Below, piece after piece: positions 35,604 through 43,948 of a stretch of 64,000 nt of DNA. The notes under the pieces are model-generated. The model worked only from the letters and a program-made list of their open reading frames with translations. It was not told where the DNA came from and did not search any database. Every line of letters begins with the position of its first letter. Position 1 is the stretch's first letter. This DNA is from Sphingomonas sp. C3-2. Its GTDB lineage: Bacteria > Pseudomonadota > Alphaproteobacteria > Sphingomonadales > Sphingomonadaceae. The translations under genes were made by a program, and so were the position numbers. The DNA is taken from positions 3,353,001 through 3,417,000 of the forward strand of contig NZ_CP130322.1 of NCBI RefSeq assembly GCF_033025475.1. The letters run 5' to 3'.

Positions 35604-35624
35604 GGGGGCGGCGGGGCCGCCCCC
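35604..35624. terminator. GC-rich hairpin after glutathione peroxidase
   Basis: A 9-bp perfect stem (35604-35612 with 35616-35624) with a 3-nt loop lies between convergent genes. No T tract follows, so termination is only likely. Confidence 0.5.
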
Positions 35625-35640
35625 GAATGTCGCGGTGTCT

Positions 35641-36105
35641 TCAGGCCGCGGCCGAGGCCGTCGTCACCACCGGCCCGCGAGACATGGTGCAGGTATAGAC
35701 GCGGTGCTTCACGCGCCAGCCGGCCGGGGTGCGAACCAGTTCGTCGTCATATTGGCCCCACATCGAATATTGCTCGCCCGCGAAATCGCGCTGGCCCTTA
35801 TGTTCGGCATAATAATGGACCTTGGCGCGCGCGGTGTCGCCATCCACGCTGATCCGGAAATTGCCGACATTATGATGCGTGGGGCCGCAATTGGAATTGG
35901 CACCGAGATTTTGGTGGAGCGAGGCGATCAGGCTTGCGCGATTGGGGCTGATCACGCCGGGGCCCAGCGACTGGGTATAGTCGCCCACGGCATCCTCGAC
36001 AAAAACCTCGTCCATCGCCTCGAACTGCTTGCTGTCGACGATCTCGCAATAGCGCACATAGACCTGCTCGATCGCGCGCAGGTCCAACAACCCCTTCAGA
36101 TCCAT
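35641..36105 (-). CDS. SnoaL/NTF2-like protein
   Basis: The 154-residue protein has the alpha+beta barrel pattern of SnoaL-like proteins: LRAIEQVYVRYCEIVDSKQFEAMDEVF (helix 1 and 2), then DYTQSLGP, and later ISVDGDTARAKVHYYAEH, WGQYDDELVRTPAGWRVKHRVYTC. Members include steroid isomerases, dehydratases and binding proteins, so no reaction can be named. ATG 36105 is chosen because AAGGAG lies 6 nt upstream; the ATG just before it (36108) is too close to that site. It is convergent with the peroxidase gene. Confidence 0.8.
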   Translation of the reverse strand: MDLKGLLDLRAIEQVYVRYCEIVDSKQFEAMDEVFVEDAVGDYTQSLGPGVISPNRASLIASLHQNLGANSNCGPTHHNVGNFRISVDGDTARAKVHYYAEHKGQRDFAGEQYSMWGQYDDELVRTPAGWRVKHRVYTCTMSRGPVVTTASAAA

Positions 36106-36179
36106 CATTCTCTCCTTGTCTGTGCGCCATAGCTGCCCCGCCATCCGGCTCATGACAAACGGAAAATGAGGATTTTTCG

Positions 36180-37553
36180 TCAGAGCGCGGGCCCGTTGTC
36201 CCTGTCCGGGCCGTGATCGGCCAGCCGCAGATCGCGCCGCTTCAGGAAATCGGTGACGGCACCGGCGGCGATATGCGCGCCTTGCGCGCTGAAATGGGCG
36301 TCGGCGGCGTAGAGCGTTTCCGGTTGAGGATGGCTGCGGAAAATCGGCGCGAGATCGACCACGGGAATGCCGTTCTTGGCCGCGCTGGCGAGCACCTTTG
36401 ATCGCACCTGGTCGTAAACGAAGTCGCGGTTGATCAGGCCCAGAAACCGGTCCTGAAGCGGGATGTAGAGGATGATCAGATGGCCGCCCCAGCCCTCGAC
36501 GATCTGCTTGGTCCGCGCCAGTATCCGCGAATATTCGGGAATGGCCGGCGGTGCCTTGGGATAGGCTATGCCAAGGCTGAGCGAGGTTTTCTGAAGCGCC
36601 GCCAGATTGCGCAGGCTGTGCGTCCGGCTCAACATTTCAACCGCGCCGGGCATGCGCATGTTCTGCCAGTCGTCGATCACCGAATGCGCGCGTTCCAGTG
36701 TGGCCGGGGCAGGGGTAACCCCGCCAAAATCGGCATTGGGGGACAGCGCCTGCCGCAGATATGGGGTCCGCAGTTCGGCTTCCAGATTTTCCCAGTCATT
36801 CCCCTCGAAAAAGGCCATGACGACCGTTCTGGGGTGGAATTTGCCACCATAGCGGCCCGTTGCCGCCAGCCCATAAAGCGGGCCGGCGCCGCGATTGCCG
36901 ATCCCCAGCGTCGCCGTCGTCGTCCGGCGTAACTGGCCGACCAGTGTCTGTGCGGGCTCAAGGCATATGCCCTCGACGAACGAATCCCCCACCACCATGA
37001 TGTCCGGCGCGCGCGCATAGGCGGCGGGGGGATTGTTGAACCCCATCTGGTCCGCCTGATAGAATATCGGCTTGGCGCCGCTCGAACAGAGATAGACGCG
37101 CTTGCCCGGAATATTGCCAAGCACCGCGTCCGACAGCGCCGTCACCCCAATCGCGGTGTTCAGCGCCTTTACGGTTCTGCTCGGGGGCAGCGTGTCATCC
37201 ACCCGCTGTGCACGCAACCAGGATTTTTCGGGCAGCGCAACCAGCCCCATCGTCGCCGAATAGGTCCGCGCCGTCATGAAAAATTCGAACGCGAACATGC
37301 CGACAAAGATCGCGAGCCCGCACGAAGCGGTGATCGCGCGCGCGTCCGGCCGCATTTTCCACGCGCAAAGGGCCAACAGGATCGCGATGGTGCCAGGGGC
37401 GATCACATAGCGTAGCAATTGTGGCCGCGCCGATGCGAACTGGTTAGCGTGGATCAGCGCAAAGAGCGCCGTACCCGCGAAATAGGCTGCCAGAAAAAGG
37501 CAGATGATCGTTGAAATTCGCCAGCGTTTTTGAGGCGTACCCGCTTCGCTCAT
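36180..37553 (-). CDS. Membrane-anchored SGNH/GDSL hydrolase-like protein
   Basis: The 457-residue protein has three N-terminal membrane helices (IICLFLAAYFAGTALFALI, YVIAPGTIAILLALCAW, LAIFVGMFAFEFF), then a periplasmic SGNH domain. Block I is DIMVVGDSFVEGICL, with the GDS serine. Block V is YAADAHFSAQGAHIAAG, with the Asp-x-His pair. It may add or remove acyl groups on cell-surface sugars, like AlgX/DltD-type proteins. ATG 37553 is chosen because no coding character exists upstream. It is divergent from dinB. Confidence 0.8.
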   Translation of the reverse strand: MSEAGTPQKRWRISTIICLFLAAYFAGTALFALIHANQFASARPQLLRYVIAPGTIAILLALCAWKMRPDARAITASCGLAIFVGMFAFEFFMTARTYSATMGLVALPEKSWLRAQRVDDTLPPSRTVKALNTAIGVTALSDAVLGNIPGKRVYLCSSGAKPIFYQADQMGFNNPPAAYARAPDIMVVGDSFVEGICLEPAQTLVGQLRRTTTATLGIGNRGAGPLYGLAATGRYGGKFHPRTVVMAFFEGNDWENLEAELRTPYLRQALSPNADFGGVTPAPATLERAHSVIDDWQNMRMPGAVEMLSRTHSLRNLAALQKTSLSLGIAYPKAPPAIPEYSRILARTKQIVEGWGGHLIILYIPLQDRFLGLINRDFVYDQVRSKVLASAAKNGIPVVDLAPIFRSHPQPETLYAADAHFSAQGAHIAAGAVTDFLKRRDLRLADHGPDRDNGPAL

Positions 37554-37721
37554 TGCTGCGCTACCTACTGACTGGGACGACCCGTGCCGCTTTGCGGCGG
37601 ATGGAGGGGGGACCCTAAAGGACCGATAGCCAGCTAAACAGACGCAACTTTGGGTAAGCTCTAACCCCGATGGCGCCGTGCCTTCGTCTTTTGGAAAGCA
37701 TCGCAAAGCGCTTGCATCTTC

Positions 37722-37736
37722 GTTCGTCTTATGTTC
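37722..37736 (+). promoter_or_regulatory. LexA box (SOS operator) of dinB
   Basis: GTTC (37722-37725) and GTTC (37733-37736) are separated by seven bases, exactly the GTTC-N7-GTTC consensus known for alphaproteobacterial LexA. It ends 28 bp before the dinB start codon, so it would overlap the promoter or early transcript. Confidence 0.85.
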
Positions 37737-37764
37737 TCCGAGGCGCAAGGTGTTGGAAAAGACG

Positions 37765-38838
37765 ATGGGCGCGCGCAAGATCATCCATATCGACATGGAC
37801 GCGTTTTTCGCCTCGGTGGAGCAGCGCGATCATCCCGAACTGCGCGGCCGCCCGGTGGCGGTGGGCGGATCGCGCGAACGCGGTGTGGTTGCCGCGGCCA
37901 GCTATGAAGCACGCGTCTTCGGCGTGCGTTCGGCCATGGCGTCGGTCGTCGCGCTCCGGAAATGCCCGGAATTGATCTTCGTGCCCCCGCGCTTCGATGT
38001 CTACCGCAACGTTTCCCGCCAGATCCGCGCGATCTTCGCCGAATATGCGCCGCTGATCGAACCGCTTTCGCTCGACGAGGCCTATCTGGACGTTACCAGT
38101 GATCTCAAGGGCATCGGGTCCGCCACGCAGATCGCGTCCGAAATCCGCACGCGCATCCATGCCGAAACCGGGCTCACCGCCTCGGCGGGCGTTTCGTACA
38201 ACAAGTTCATCGCCAAGCTCGCCTCCGATCAGAACAAGCCCAACGGCATGTGCGTGATCCGCCCGCGCGATGGCGCGGCCTTTGTCGCCGCCTTGCCCGT
38301 TCGGCGCTTTCACGGGGTCGGTCCGGTCCGCGCGGCGCAGATGGAACGGCTCGGCATCCGCACCGGTGCCGATCTGCGCGACAAGGACATGGCGTTCATG
38401 GAACGGCATTTCGGCAGTTTTGCCGGCTATCTCTACGGCGCGGCGCGGGGGCATGATGAACGCGCCGTCCAGCCAGATCGCCCGCACAAGTCGATCAGCG
38501 TCGAAACCACCTTCGACGTCGATCTGAAAACCTCTGCCGCACTGGCCGAGGCGCTCGAACCGATTGCCGAGTCCCTTGCCCAGCGGGTCGCCCGCGCGGA
38601 CGCTGCCGGGCGCACGGTGACGCTCAAACTGCGCTACGCCGATTTCCGCATCGTCACCCGCAGCCGTACCCTGCTTTCGCCTGTCCACGCGCGGGAGGCG
38701 CTGCTCGAGGCAGGCGGGGAACTTCTGCGATCGGTGCCGGGTATCGGGCAGGGCGTGCGGCTGCTGGGGCTTGGGATATCCAATCTGCACCAGCAGGCGG
38801 GCGAGGTGGCGGTGCAGCCTCAGCTTCCCTTTGGCTGA
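37765..38838 (+). CDS. dinB: DNA polymerase IV
   Basis: The 357-residue Y-family polymerase has the metal-binding DMDAFFASVEQ (D10, D12), SLDEAYLD (D104, E105), the KLASDQNKPNG finger/palm region and a C-terminal little-finger domain. The last residues QPQLPFG resemble a beta-clamp-binding motif. It copies damaged templates and causes mutations during the SOS response. The ATG at 37765 is chosen as it directly precedes the conserved start; a GTG 5 codons earlier is possible. A LexA box lies just upstream. Confidence 0.94.
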   Translation: MGARKIIHIDMDAFFASVEQRDHPELRGRPVAVGGSRERGVVAAASYEARVFGVRSAMASVVALRKCPELIFVPPRFDVYRNVSRQIRAIFAEYAPLIEPLSLDEAYLDVTSDLKGIGSATQIASEIRTRIHAETGLTASAGVSYNKFIAKLASDQNKPNGMCVIRPRDGAAFVAALPVRRFHGVGPVRAAQMERLGIRTGADLRDKDMAFMERHFGSFAGYLYGAARGHDERAVQPDRPHKSISVETTFDVDLKTSAALAEALEPIAESLAQRVARADAAGRTVTLKLRYADFRIVTRSRTLLSPVHAREALLEAGGELLRSVPGIGQGVRLLGLGISNLHQQAGEVAVQPQLPFG

Positions 38839-38916
38839 CCCGCGAAAGGGGCTCGACGCGTGATCGGCAACGGGGCATTCGGTGGTTTCAGAAAGTCGTG
38901 AGGAGTTTGGTGTAAC

Positions 38917-40161
38917 GTGTTGGCTTCAGGGCAATTGAATCTGCTCGCAGGCGCCTTGTTCATCGGCCTGTTGATCGGGCTCGAACGCGGCTGGACCGCG
39001 CGGGAACAGCCGGCGGGAAGCCGCGTCGCGGGCTTTCGTACCTTTGCCTTGCTGGGGCTCGCAGGCGGCGTTGCCGGGCTCTTGCCGCCGATCATCGGCG
39101 CGGTGATCGCGCTTGGCGTCACCGGCCTACTGCTCATCGGCTATTACCGTGCGAGCGTCAGCGATGATCGTCTTAGCGCCACCAACGGCTTTGCCGCCAT
39201 GCTCACCTTTGCGCTCGGCATGATGGCGGTCACCGGCTTTCAGATAGAGGCATTCGCCGCCGCCGCGATCACCACGCTCATCCTCGCCATGCGCGGCCAG
39301 ATGCATGGCCTGCTCAAGGGGATGAGCGCCGAAGAGGTGGGCGCCGTCGGCCGCTTTGCGCTGCTCGCGCTCGTCATCCTGCCGCTCATGCCCGATCAGA
39401 CGATGGGGCCCTATAATGCATGGAACCCGCGCCAGATCTGGCTGGTCGTCGTGCTCGTCTGCGGCCTGTCGTTTATCGGCTATGTCGCGGCGCGGCGCAC
39501 CGGGCCCACGCGCGGGCTGCTGATGACCGCGCTCACCGGCGCCATTGTCTCGTCAACGGCGGTGACGGCGGCCTTCTCGCGCAAGCTGGTGCAGCCGTCG
39601 GACAGCGAAGGCGCGCTGATCGCCGGCATCGCGCTGGCCTCGACCACGATGTTCGTGCGCGTGCTGATCCTCTCGGCGGGGCTGCTGCCCTGGGCCTTGC
39701 CCTATCTCGCGCTGGCGATGATCCCGGCCACCATCGTCTCGGTCGTCATGGCCGGGCTGGCGCTGCGCCATGCCAATCGGTCGGGCCCGGCCGAGCCGAT
39801 GCCGCTCGGCAATCCGCTCGATTTTGGCCCGGCGCTCTATCTGGCGGGCTTCGTCGCGGTGCTGGCGGTGGTTTCGCGCTGGGCGGAGGCAAAGTTCGGC
39901 GGGGCCGGCATCGCGGTTCTGCTCGGTATCACCGGCATGGCCGATGTCGATGCTGCGGTGATCACCATGGCGGGGCTTCCGCGCGATATGCTCGATCCGC
40001 GTCAGGCCGGTCTGATCCTGTCGATCCCGGTGCTTGCCAACACCACGCTCAAGGCGTTTCTGGCGATGCTCATCGCGCGCAACCGGCGCGGCGTGCGGGC
40101 AGCGATGCCGCTTCTGGCAAGCGTCGCGGCGTCGGGGATCGCGCTTCTTTTTCTCTTTTAG
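38917..40161 (+). CDS. MgtC/SapB and DUF4010 membrane protein
   Basis: The 414-residue protein has about 11 to 12 hydrophobic helices. The N-terminal half begins LLAGALFIGLLIGLERGWT, the MgtC/SapB-like signature with the conserved G-x-E-R. The C-terminal half is a DUF4010 domain (TGAIVSSTAVTAAFSRK). Function is not established for this family; a role in ion homeostasis or envelope stress has been suggested for MgtC-like proteins. Start GTG 38917 has AGGAG about 11 nt upstream. It stands as a single gene. Confidence 0.82.
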   Translation: MLASGQLNLLAGALFIGLLIGLERGWTAREQPAGSRVAGFRTFALLGLAGGVAGLLPPIIGAVIALGVTGLLLIGYYRASVSDDRLSATNGFAAMLTFALGMMAVTGFQIEAFAAAAITTLILAMRGQMHGLLKGMSAEEVGAVGRFALLALVILPLMPDQTMGPYNAWNPRQIWLVVVLVCGLSFIGYVAARRTGPTRGLLMTALTGAIVSSTAVTAAFSRKLVQPSDSEGALIAGIALASTTMFVRVLILSAGLLPWALPYLALAMIPATIVSVVMAGLALRHANRSGPAEPMPLGNPLDFGPALYLAGFVAVLAVVSRWAEAKFGGAGIAVLLGITGMADVDAAVITMAGLPRDMLDPRQAGLILSIPVLANTTLKAFLAMLIARNRRGVRAAMPLLASVAASGIALLFLF

Positions 40162-40172
40162 GCGCTTGACCC

Positions 40173-40185
40173 TGACACGGTGTCA
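40173..40185. promoter_or_regulatory. Perfect 6-bp dyad upstream of the DUF411 gene
   Basis: TGACAC and GTGTCA are separated by one base, directly after a -35-like TTGACC (40166-40171). It is placed to act as an operator for the DUF411 gene; no good -10 box is evident. Confidence 0.4.
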
Positions 40186-40244
40186 CATGACAGGACGGTG
40201 CCCGAACACAACGAATGGCACGAAAGGTTTGGTAGGTGGAGGCA

Positions 40245-40742
40245 ATGCAGAGCAGGCGATCCCTGATGCGCGGCGGAATGGCGATCGCGTTTCTCGCGCT
40301 GGTGGGCTGCGCGCCCGCAGACGGGGCGGATAGCGGATCGGGCACCGGTGAACGCGTGCCCTTCGCGCAAGCAGCCATGACCGTCCACCGCGATCCCAGT
40401 TGCGGTTGCTGCGAGGCTTGGGCCGAAATCGCGTCCAAGGCGGGCTACAAGGTCACCGTCGTCCAGCATGACGATATGACCGCGGTCAAGCAGCGGCTCG
40501 GCGTTCCCGCCGATCTCGCCTCGTGCCACACCGTTGAGGTGGGCGGCTATGTGCTCGAAGGCCATGTCCCGATGGATCAGGTCGAACGTCTTCTTCGGGA
40601 AAAGCCCGGCGATATCGCCGGCATCGCGGTGCCCGGAATGCCGCTCGGCTCGCCGGGGATGGAGGTGCCCGATGGCACCGTCGATGACTATCAGGTGATC
40701 GCCTTCGACCGCGCCGGCAACGCCCGCGTCTACCGCGCCTGA
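40245..40742 (+). CDS. DUF411 metal-binding lipoprotein
   Basis: The 165-residue precursor has a lipobox near LVGCAPAD and a DUF411 domain: VHRDPSCGCCEAWAEIASKAGYKVTVV, where C-G-C-C is the conserved metal-binding or redox site, and then LASCHTVEVGGYVLEGHVP. DUF411 proteins are often found with copper-resistance genes, but none is next to it here. ATG 40245 is assigned with GGTAGGTGGAGG upstream; GTG 40236 is an alternative. It sits 14 bp before the GST gene, so the two may share a transcript. Confidence 0.85.
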   Translation: MQSRRSLMRGGMAIAFLALVGCAPADGADSGSGTGERVPFAQAAMTVHRDPSCGCCEAWAEIASKAGYKVTVVQHDDMTAVKQRLGVPADLASCHTVEVGGYVLEGHVPMDQVERLLREKPGDIAGIAVPGMPLGSPGMEVPDGTVDDYQVIAFDRAGNARVYRA

Positions 40743-40756
40743 GGGCCTTTTAGGCG

Positions 40757-41395
40757 ATGACCAGCGATCTTCCGATCCTCTACAGCTTCAGGCGCTGCCC
40801 CTATGCGATGCGGGCGCGTCTGGCGCTGCTGGCCAGCGGAACGCAGGTCGAGATCCGCGAGATCGTGCTCAGGAACAAGCCGGCCGCGATGCTCCAGGCA
40901 TCGCCCAAGGGCACGGTGCCGGTGCTCGTGCTGCCGGATGGCCGCGTGATCGAGCAGAGCCTCGAGATCATGGACTGGGCTTTGGCGCGGAACGATCCGG
41001 AAGGCTGGGCGGACAAACGCGACACCGATCTGATCGCGCTCAACGATGGCCCGTTCAAACATCATCTCGATCGCTACAAATATCCCGAACGCCACGGATC
41101 GGACCCGGTCGAGCATCGACAATCCGGATATGAAATCTTAAGTTTATTGAATAAAAAACTGACAATAAATGATAATTTGTCAGACGTTGTGCGCGGTTTG
41201 ACAGACGCTGCGATCATGCCCTTCGTGCGGCAATTCGCCGCGACCGACGCGGCATGGTTCGACGCGCAGCCGTGGCCACAGCTGCAACACTGGCTCGCAT
41301 TGCATGTCGCATCTGACCTGTTTGCCGCGGCGATGGTCCGGCTGGCGCCATGGCAGCCGGGGGATGCGCCGGTTTATTTCGGCGCGGATGGCTGA
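40757..41395 (+). CDS. Glutathione S-transferase-like protein
   Basis: The 212-residue protein has the N-terminal thioredoxin-like domain with LYSFRRCPYAMRARLALL (CPYAMR active-site motif), the cis-Pro segment GTVPVLVLPDGRVIEQSLEIMDWAL, and an all-helical C-terminal domain. Within that second domain, bases 41128-41188 are strikingly AT-rich and use codons rare for this genome, although the frame is intact. It ends in a 22-bp tail-to-tail overlap with the NodT-like gene on the other strand. Confidence 0.88.
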   Translation: MTSDLPILYSFRRCPYAMRARLALLASGTQVEIREIVLRNKPAAMLQASPKGTVPVLVLPDGRVIEQSLEIMDWALARNDPEGWADKRDTDLIALNDGPFKHHLDRYKYPERHGSDPVEHRQSGYEILSLLNKKLTINDNLSDVVRGLTDAAIMPFVRQFAATDAAWFDAQPWPQLQHWLALHVASDLFAAAMVRLAPWQPGDAPVYFGADG

Positions 41396-42819
41396 GCACT
41401 TTCCCGTTCCCAGCCGCCGCCCAGCGTCTTGAACACCGCCACCTGCTGGCGAGAGATCAGCGCGCCTGAAGCGGCCAGCGCGGTTTCGGCCTGCGCCAGC
41501 GTGCGCTCGGCGTCGAGTACGGTGAGATAGCCCTCGCGCCCGAAGCGATAGAGCTTCTGCGCTTGCCCCACCGCCTTGGCCGCATCGTCGCGCGCGGCAG
41601 ACAGCGCAGCGTGGCGCCGCAACTCATTGCCATAATTGGTCAGCGCGCTCTCGGTTTCGCGCAGCGCCTCAAGAACGACGCCGTCGAACTGCGCCAGCGC
41701 GGCGCGCTCGGCCGCCTCCGCCTGATCGATATGCGCATGCGCGATCCGGCGATTGGGAAAACTCCAGGAAATCAGCGGGCCCAGGCTCAGGCTGAACGAA
41801 CTGGCCGAGCCAAGGCTCGAAAAGGGGCTGGCCACGCCCAGCGATCCCCCGAGGCGAACCTGCGGATACAGCTCGGCCACCGCCACGCCGATCAGTGCTG
41901 AACGGGCGGCGATCTCGCGCTCGGCTGCGCGAATGTCGGGGCGGCGGCGGATCAGCGCCGCGCCGTCGCCAACGGGCAGGGGCGTCGCGATACGCGGTGG
42001 CGTGTCGCACTGCGAAATCTCGGCCGGAAACTCCGCCGGCGGCCGTCCAGCGAGTACCGCGAGCCGGAACAGCGCGTTCTGGCGGGCGGAATCGAAATCG
42101 GGAAGAACGGCGCGCAGCTGCTCGACAAGCGCCTCGGCGCGTGTCGTGTCGAGCGCGGTACCGCGCCCGCCGCGCATCAGCCGCCGTGTCGTCTCGAGGC
42201 TGCGTTCCTGCACGCCAAGCGTCCGCAGCGCGGCGTTTTTCTGGAAACCCGCCGCACAGGCATCGGCATAGGCGCCGACGACATTGGCAACCACCGTCAT
42301 CCGGGCCAGATCATAGGCCGCCTGCGCCGCCTCGCTGTCAGCCTGCGCCACCTCGATCAACCGCTTCAGCCGGCCGACGACATCGACTTCATAGGATGCC
42401 GAAAGCCCCGCATTATACCCCAGCTCTCCGGGCAGCGATCCGCCGGTGCCGGATGGCCGTGCCAGCGTCACGCCGCCACCGACCTCGGTCTGCACCTGAC
42501 GGGAAAGCCCGGCTTCGCGCAGTCGCGCTTGTGCTTGCTCGATATTGGCGGTCGCAACGCGCAGATCGGTGTTGGCCTTCAGCGCATCGGCCACCAGTGC
42601 ATCGAGCCGGGGATCGGCATAGAGGCGCCACCATTCGCCCGGCACCGGATTGTCGACGAACGGCCCGCTGCGGCTGCTCGCAAAGGCCCCGGTCGCGCTG
42701 GGGGCGGCGGCGGTTGGCGATTGCGGCCCGGCATAATCGGGGCCGACCGTGGTGCACGCGGCGAGCGCGGTGGAAAGCCCGAGGGCCAATGCGGCGGCGC
42801 GAAGGCGGGGGAGGCGCAT
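41374..42819 (-). CDS. Outer-membrane efflux factor, NodT family
   Basis: The 481-residue lipoprotein precursor has the signal ALGLSTALAACTTVGPDY, where Cys22 or so is the lipobox cysteine and TVGPDY is the NodT hallmark. Two repeats of the OEP domain follow (TDLRVATANIEQAQARLREAG and LAQFDGVVLEALRETESALTNY). It forms the TolC-like channel for the HlyD/FUSC pump encoded upstream. The ATG at 42819 overlaps the HlyD stop (TGATG). Confidence 0.92.
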   Translation of the reverse strand: MRLPRLRAAALALGLSTALAACTTVGPDYAGPQSPTAAAPSATGAFASSRSGPFVDNPVPGEWWRLYADPRLDALVADALKANTDLRVATANIEQAQARLREAGLSRQVQTEVGGGVTLARPSGTGGSLPGELGYNAGLSASYEVDVVGRLKRLIEVAQADSEAAQAAYDLARMTVVANVVGAYADACAAGFQKNAALRTLGVQERSLETTRRLMRGGRGTALDTTRAEALVEQLRAVLPDFDSARQNALFRLAVLAGRPPAEFPAEISQCDTPPRIATPLPVGDGAALIRRRPDIRAAEREIAARSALIGVAVAELYPQVRLGGSLGVASPFSSLGSASSFSLSLGPLISWSFPNRRIAHAHIDQAEAAERAALAQFDGVVLEALRETESALTNYGNELRRHAALSAARDDAAKAVGQAQKLYRFGREGYLTVLDAERTLAQAETALAASGALISRQQVAVFKTLGGGWERESAQPSAPK

Positions 42820-43730
42820 CACCGGGTCTTTCCTGCCTGCTGTGCTTGCTTTTCCTCGCGGTCCTCGGGTTCGATGATCGTCACGGTCGCGGTCCGCCCG
42901 GCGATCAGCCGGATGTCCTTGGGCACATGGAGCAGCTTAACGCGCACCGGCACGCGCTGGGCAAGGCGCACCCAGTTGAAGGTAGGGTTGACGCTCGGCA
43001 GCAGGTTGCTCGATGAGCTGCGGTCGCGGTCGTCAATCCCCGCGGCGATGCTCTCCACCCGGCCCTCGATCACGTCCTTCTCGCCCATCAGCGTCACCTG
43101 CACCCGGTCGCCGATGCGGATATTGGGCAGCTTGGTTTCCTCGAAATAGCCGTCGACGTGGAGCGAATCCTCGTCCACCAGCGCCATCGCCTGCGCGCCG
43201 GCCTGAGCATAATCGCCCGGGCGGAGCTGGAGGTTGGTGACGGTCCCGTTCACCGATGCCGTCACCGTGGTGCGCTTCAGGTTCAGCCGCGCGACGTCGG
43301 CGGATGCCCGCGCTTGTTCGAGCGCAGCGACCGCGCTTTCCACCCTTGCACGGCCCTGTTCGCGTTCCTCGCCCGCCACAAGGTCTCCCAGCGCGTCGTT
43401 GCGCCGCGCCTCGCGCTGCGCCTGTAACAGTGTGGCGCGCGCACTCGCGATCGCGGCTTCAGCCTGCGCCACCGCCAGCCGATAGCGCGGCGCATCGACC
43501 ACAAAGAGTGTCTGCCCCTTGGTCACGCGCTGGTTGTCATGGACGAGCACCTCGGTCACCAGCCCGGCGACATCGGGGGCGACGCGCACGACATCGGCGC
43601 GCACGCGGCCGTCACGCGTCCAGGGTTCCTCCTGATAATGGTGCCACATCCACAGCGCTGCCCAAGCGGCCAGGGCAACAAGGGTAAGCGTCACGCAGAT
43701 GCGGACAAGATTACGCAGGGCGGGGGTCAT
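42819..43730 (-). CDS. HlyD-family membrane fusion protein (AaeA-like)
   Basis: The 303-residue protein has one N-terminal membrane helix (ICVTLTLVALAAWAALWMW), the biotinyl-lipoyl-like domain (VRVAPDVAGLVTEVLVHDNQRVTKGQTLFVVD), a coiled-coil hairpin, and the TVTASVNGTVTNLQLRPGDY half-lipoyl segment. It would link the FUSC inner-membrane protein to the NodT channel. Its start overlaps the DUF1656 stop as ATGA (43727-43730). Confidence 0.92.
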   Translation of the reverse strand: MTPALRNLVRICVTLTLVALAAWAALWMWHHYQEEPWTRDGRVRADVVRVAPDVAGLVTEVLVHDNQRVTKGQTLFVVDAPRYRLAVAQAEAAIASARATLLQAQREARRNDALGDLVAGEEREQGRARVESAVAALEQARASADVARLNLKRTTVTASVNGTVTNLQLRPGDYAQAGAQAMALVDEDSLHVDGYFEETKLPNIRIGDRVQVTLMGEKDVIEGRVESIAAGIDDRDRSSSSNLLPSVNPTFNWVRLAQRVPVRVKLLHVPKDIRLIAGRTATVTIIEPEDREEKQAQQAGKTR

Positions 43731-43948
43731 GCAGAAACCTGTGAAAAGAAGGTGGAGGAAAGGGCAGCGAGGCCCCCGAGCACAACGAGGTAGAGCGCGA
43801 CGTCGAACAGCGCGCGGTGCCAGACGAAGCGGTAGAGTTGCCAATGCTGGATCAGCTTGCGGATGAGCAGCGTGGGCACCGTTGCCATCACCGCAAGCAC
43901 CAGCAGGGCCGGCAGGTAAACGCCGCCGATCGCGATTTCGCCGCTCAT
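43727..43948 (-). CDS. DUF1656 small membrane protein (AaeX-like)
   Basis: The 73-residue protein has two hydrophobic helices (YLPALLVLAVMATVPTLLI and LFDVALYLVVLGGLAAL) and starts MSGEIAIGGVYLPALLV, typical of DUF1656. It accompanies HlyD and FUSC genes in AaeXAB-like operons, possibly as a small accessory subunit. Both ends have ATGA-type overlaps. Confidence 0.9.
   Translation of the reverse strand: MSGEIAIGGVYLPALLVLAVMATVPTLLIRKLIQHWQLYRFVWHRALFDVALYLVVLGGLAALSSTFFSQVSA

Noticed and set aside
41128-41188. Insertion or frameshift in the GST gene
   Set aside because: The frame is continuous, the protein has normal length and both GST domains are complete.
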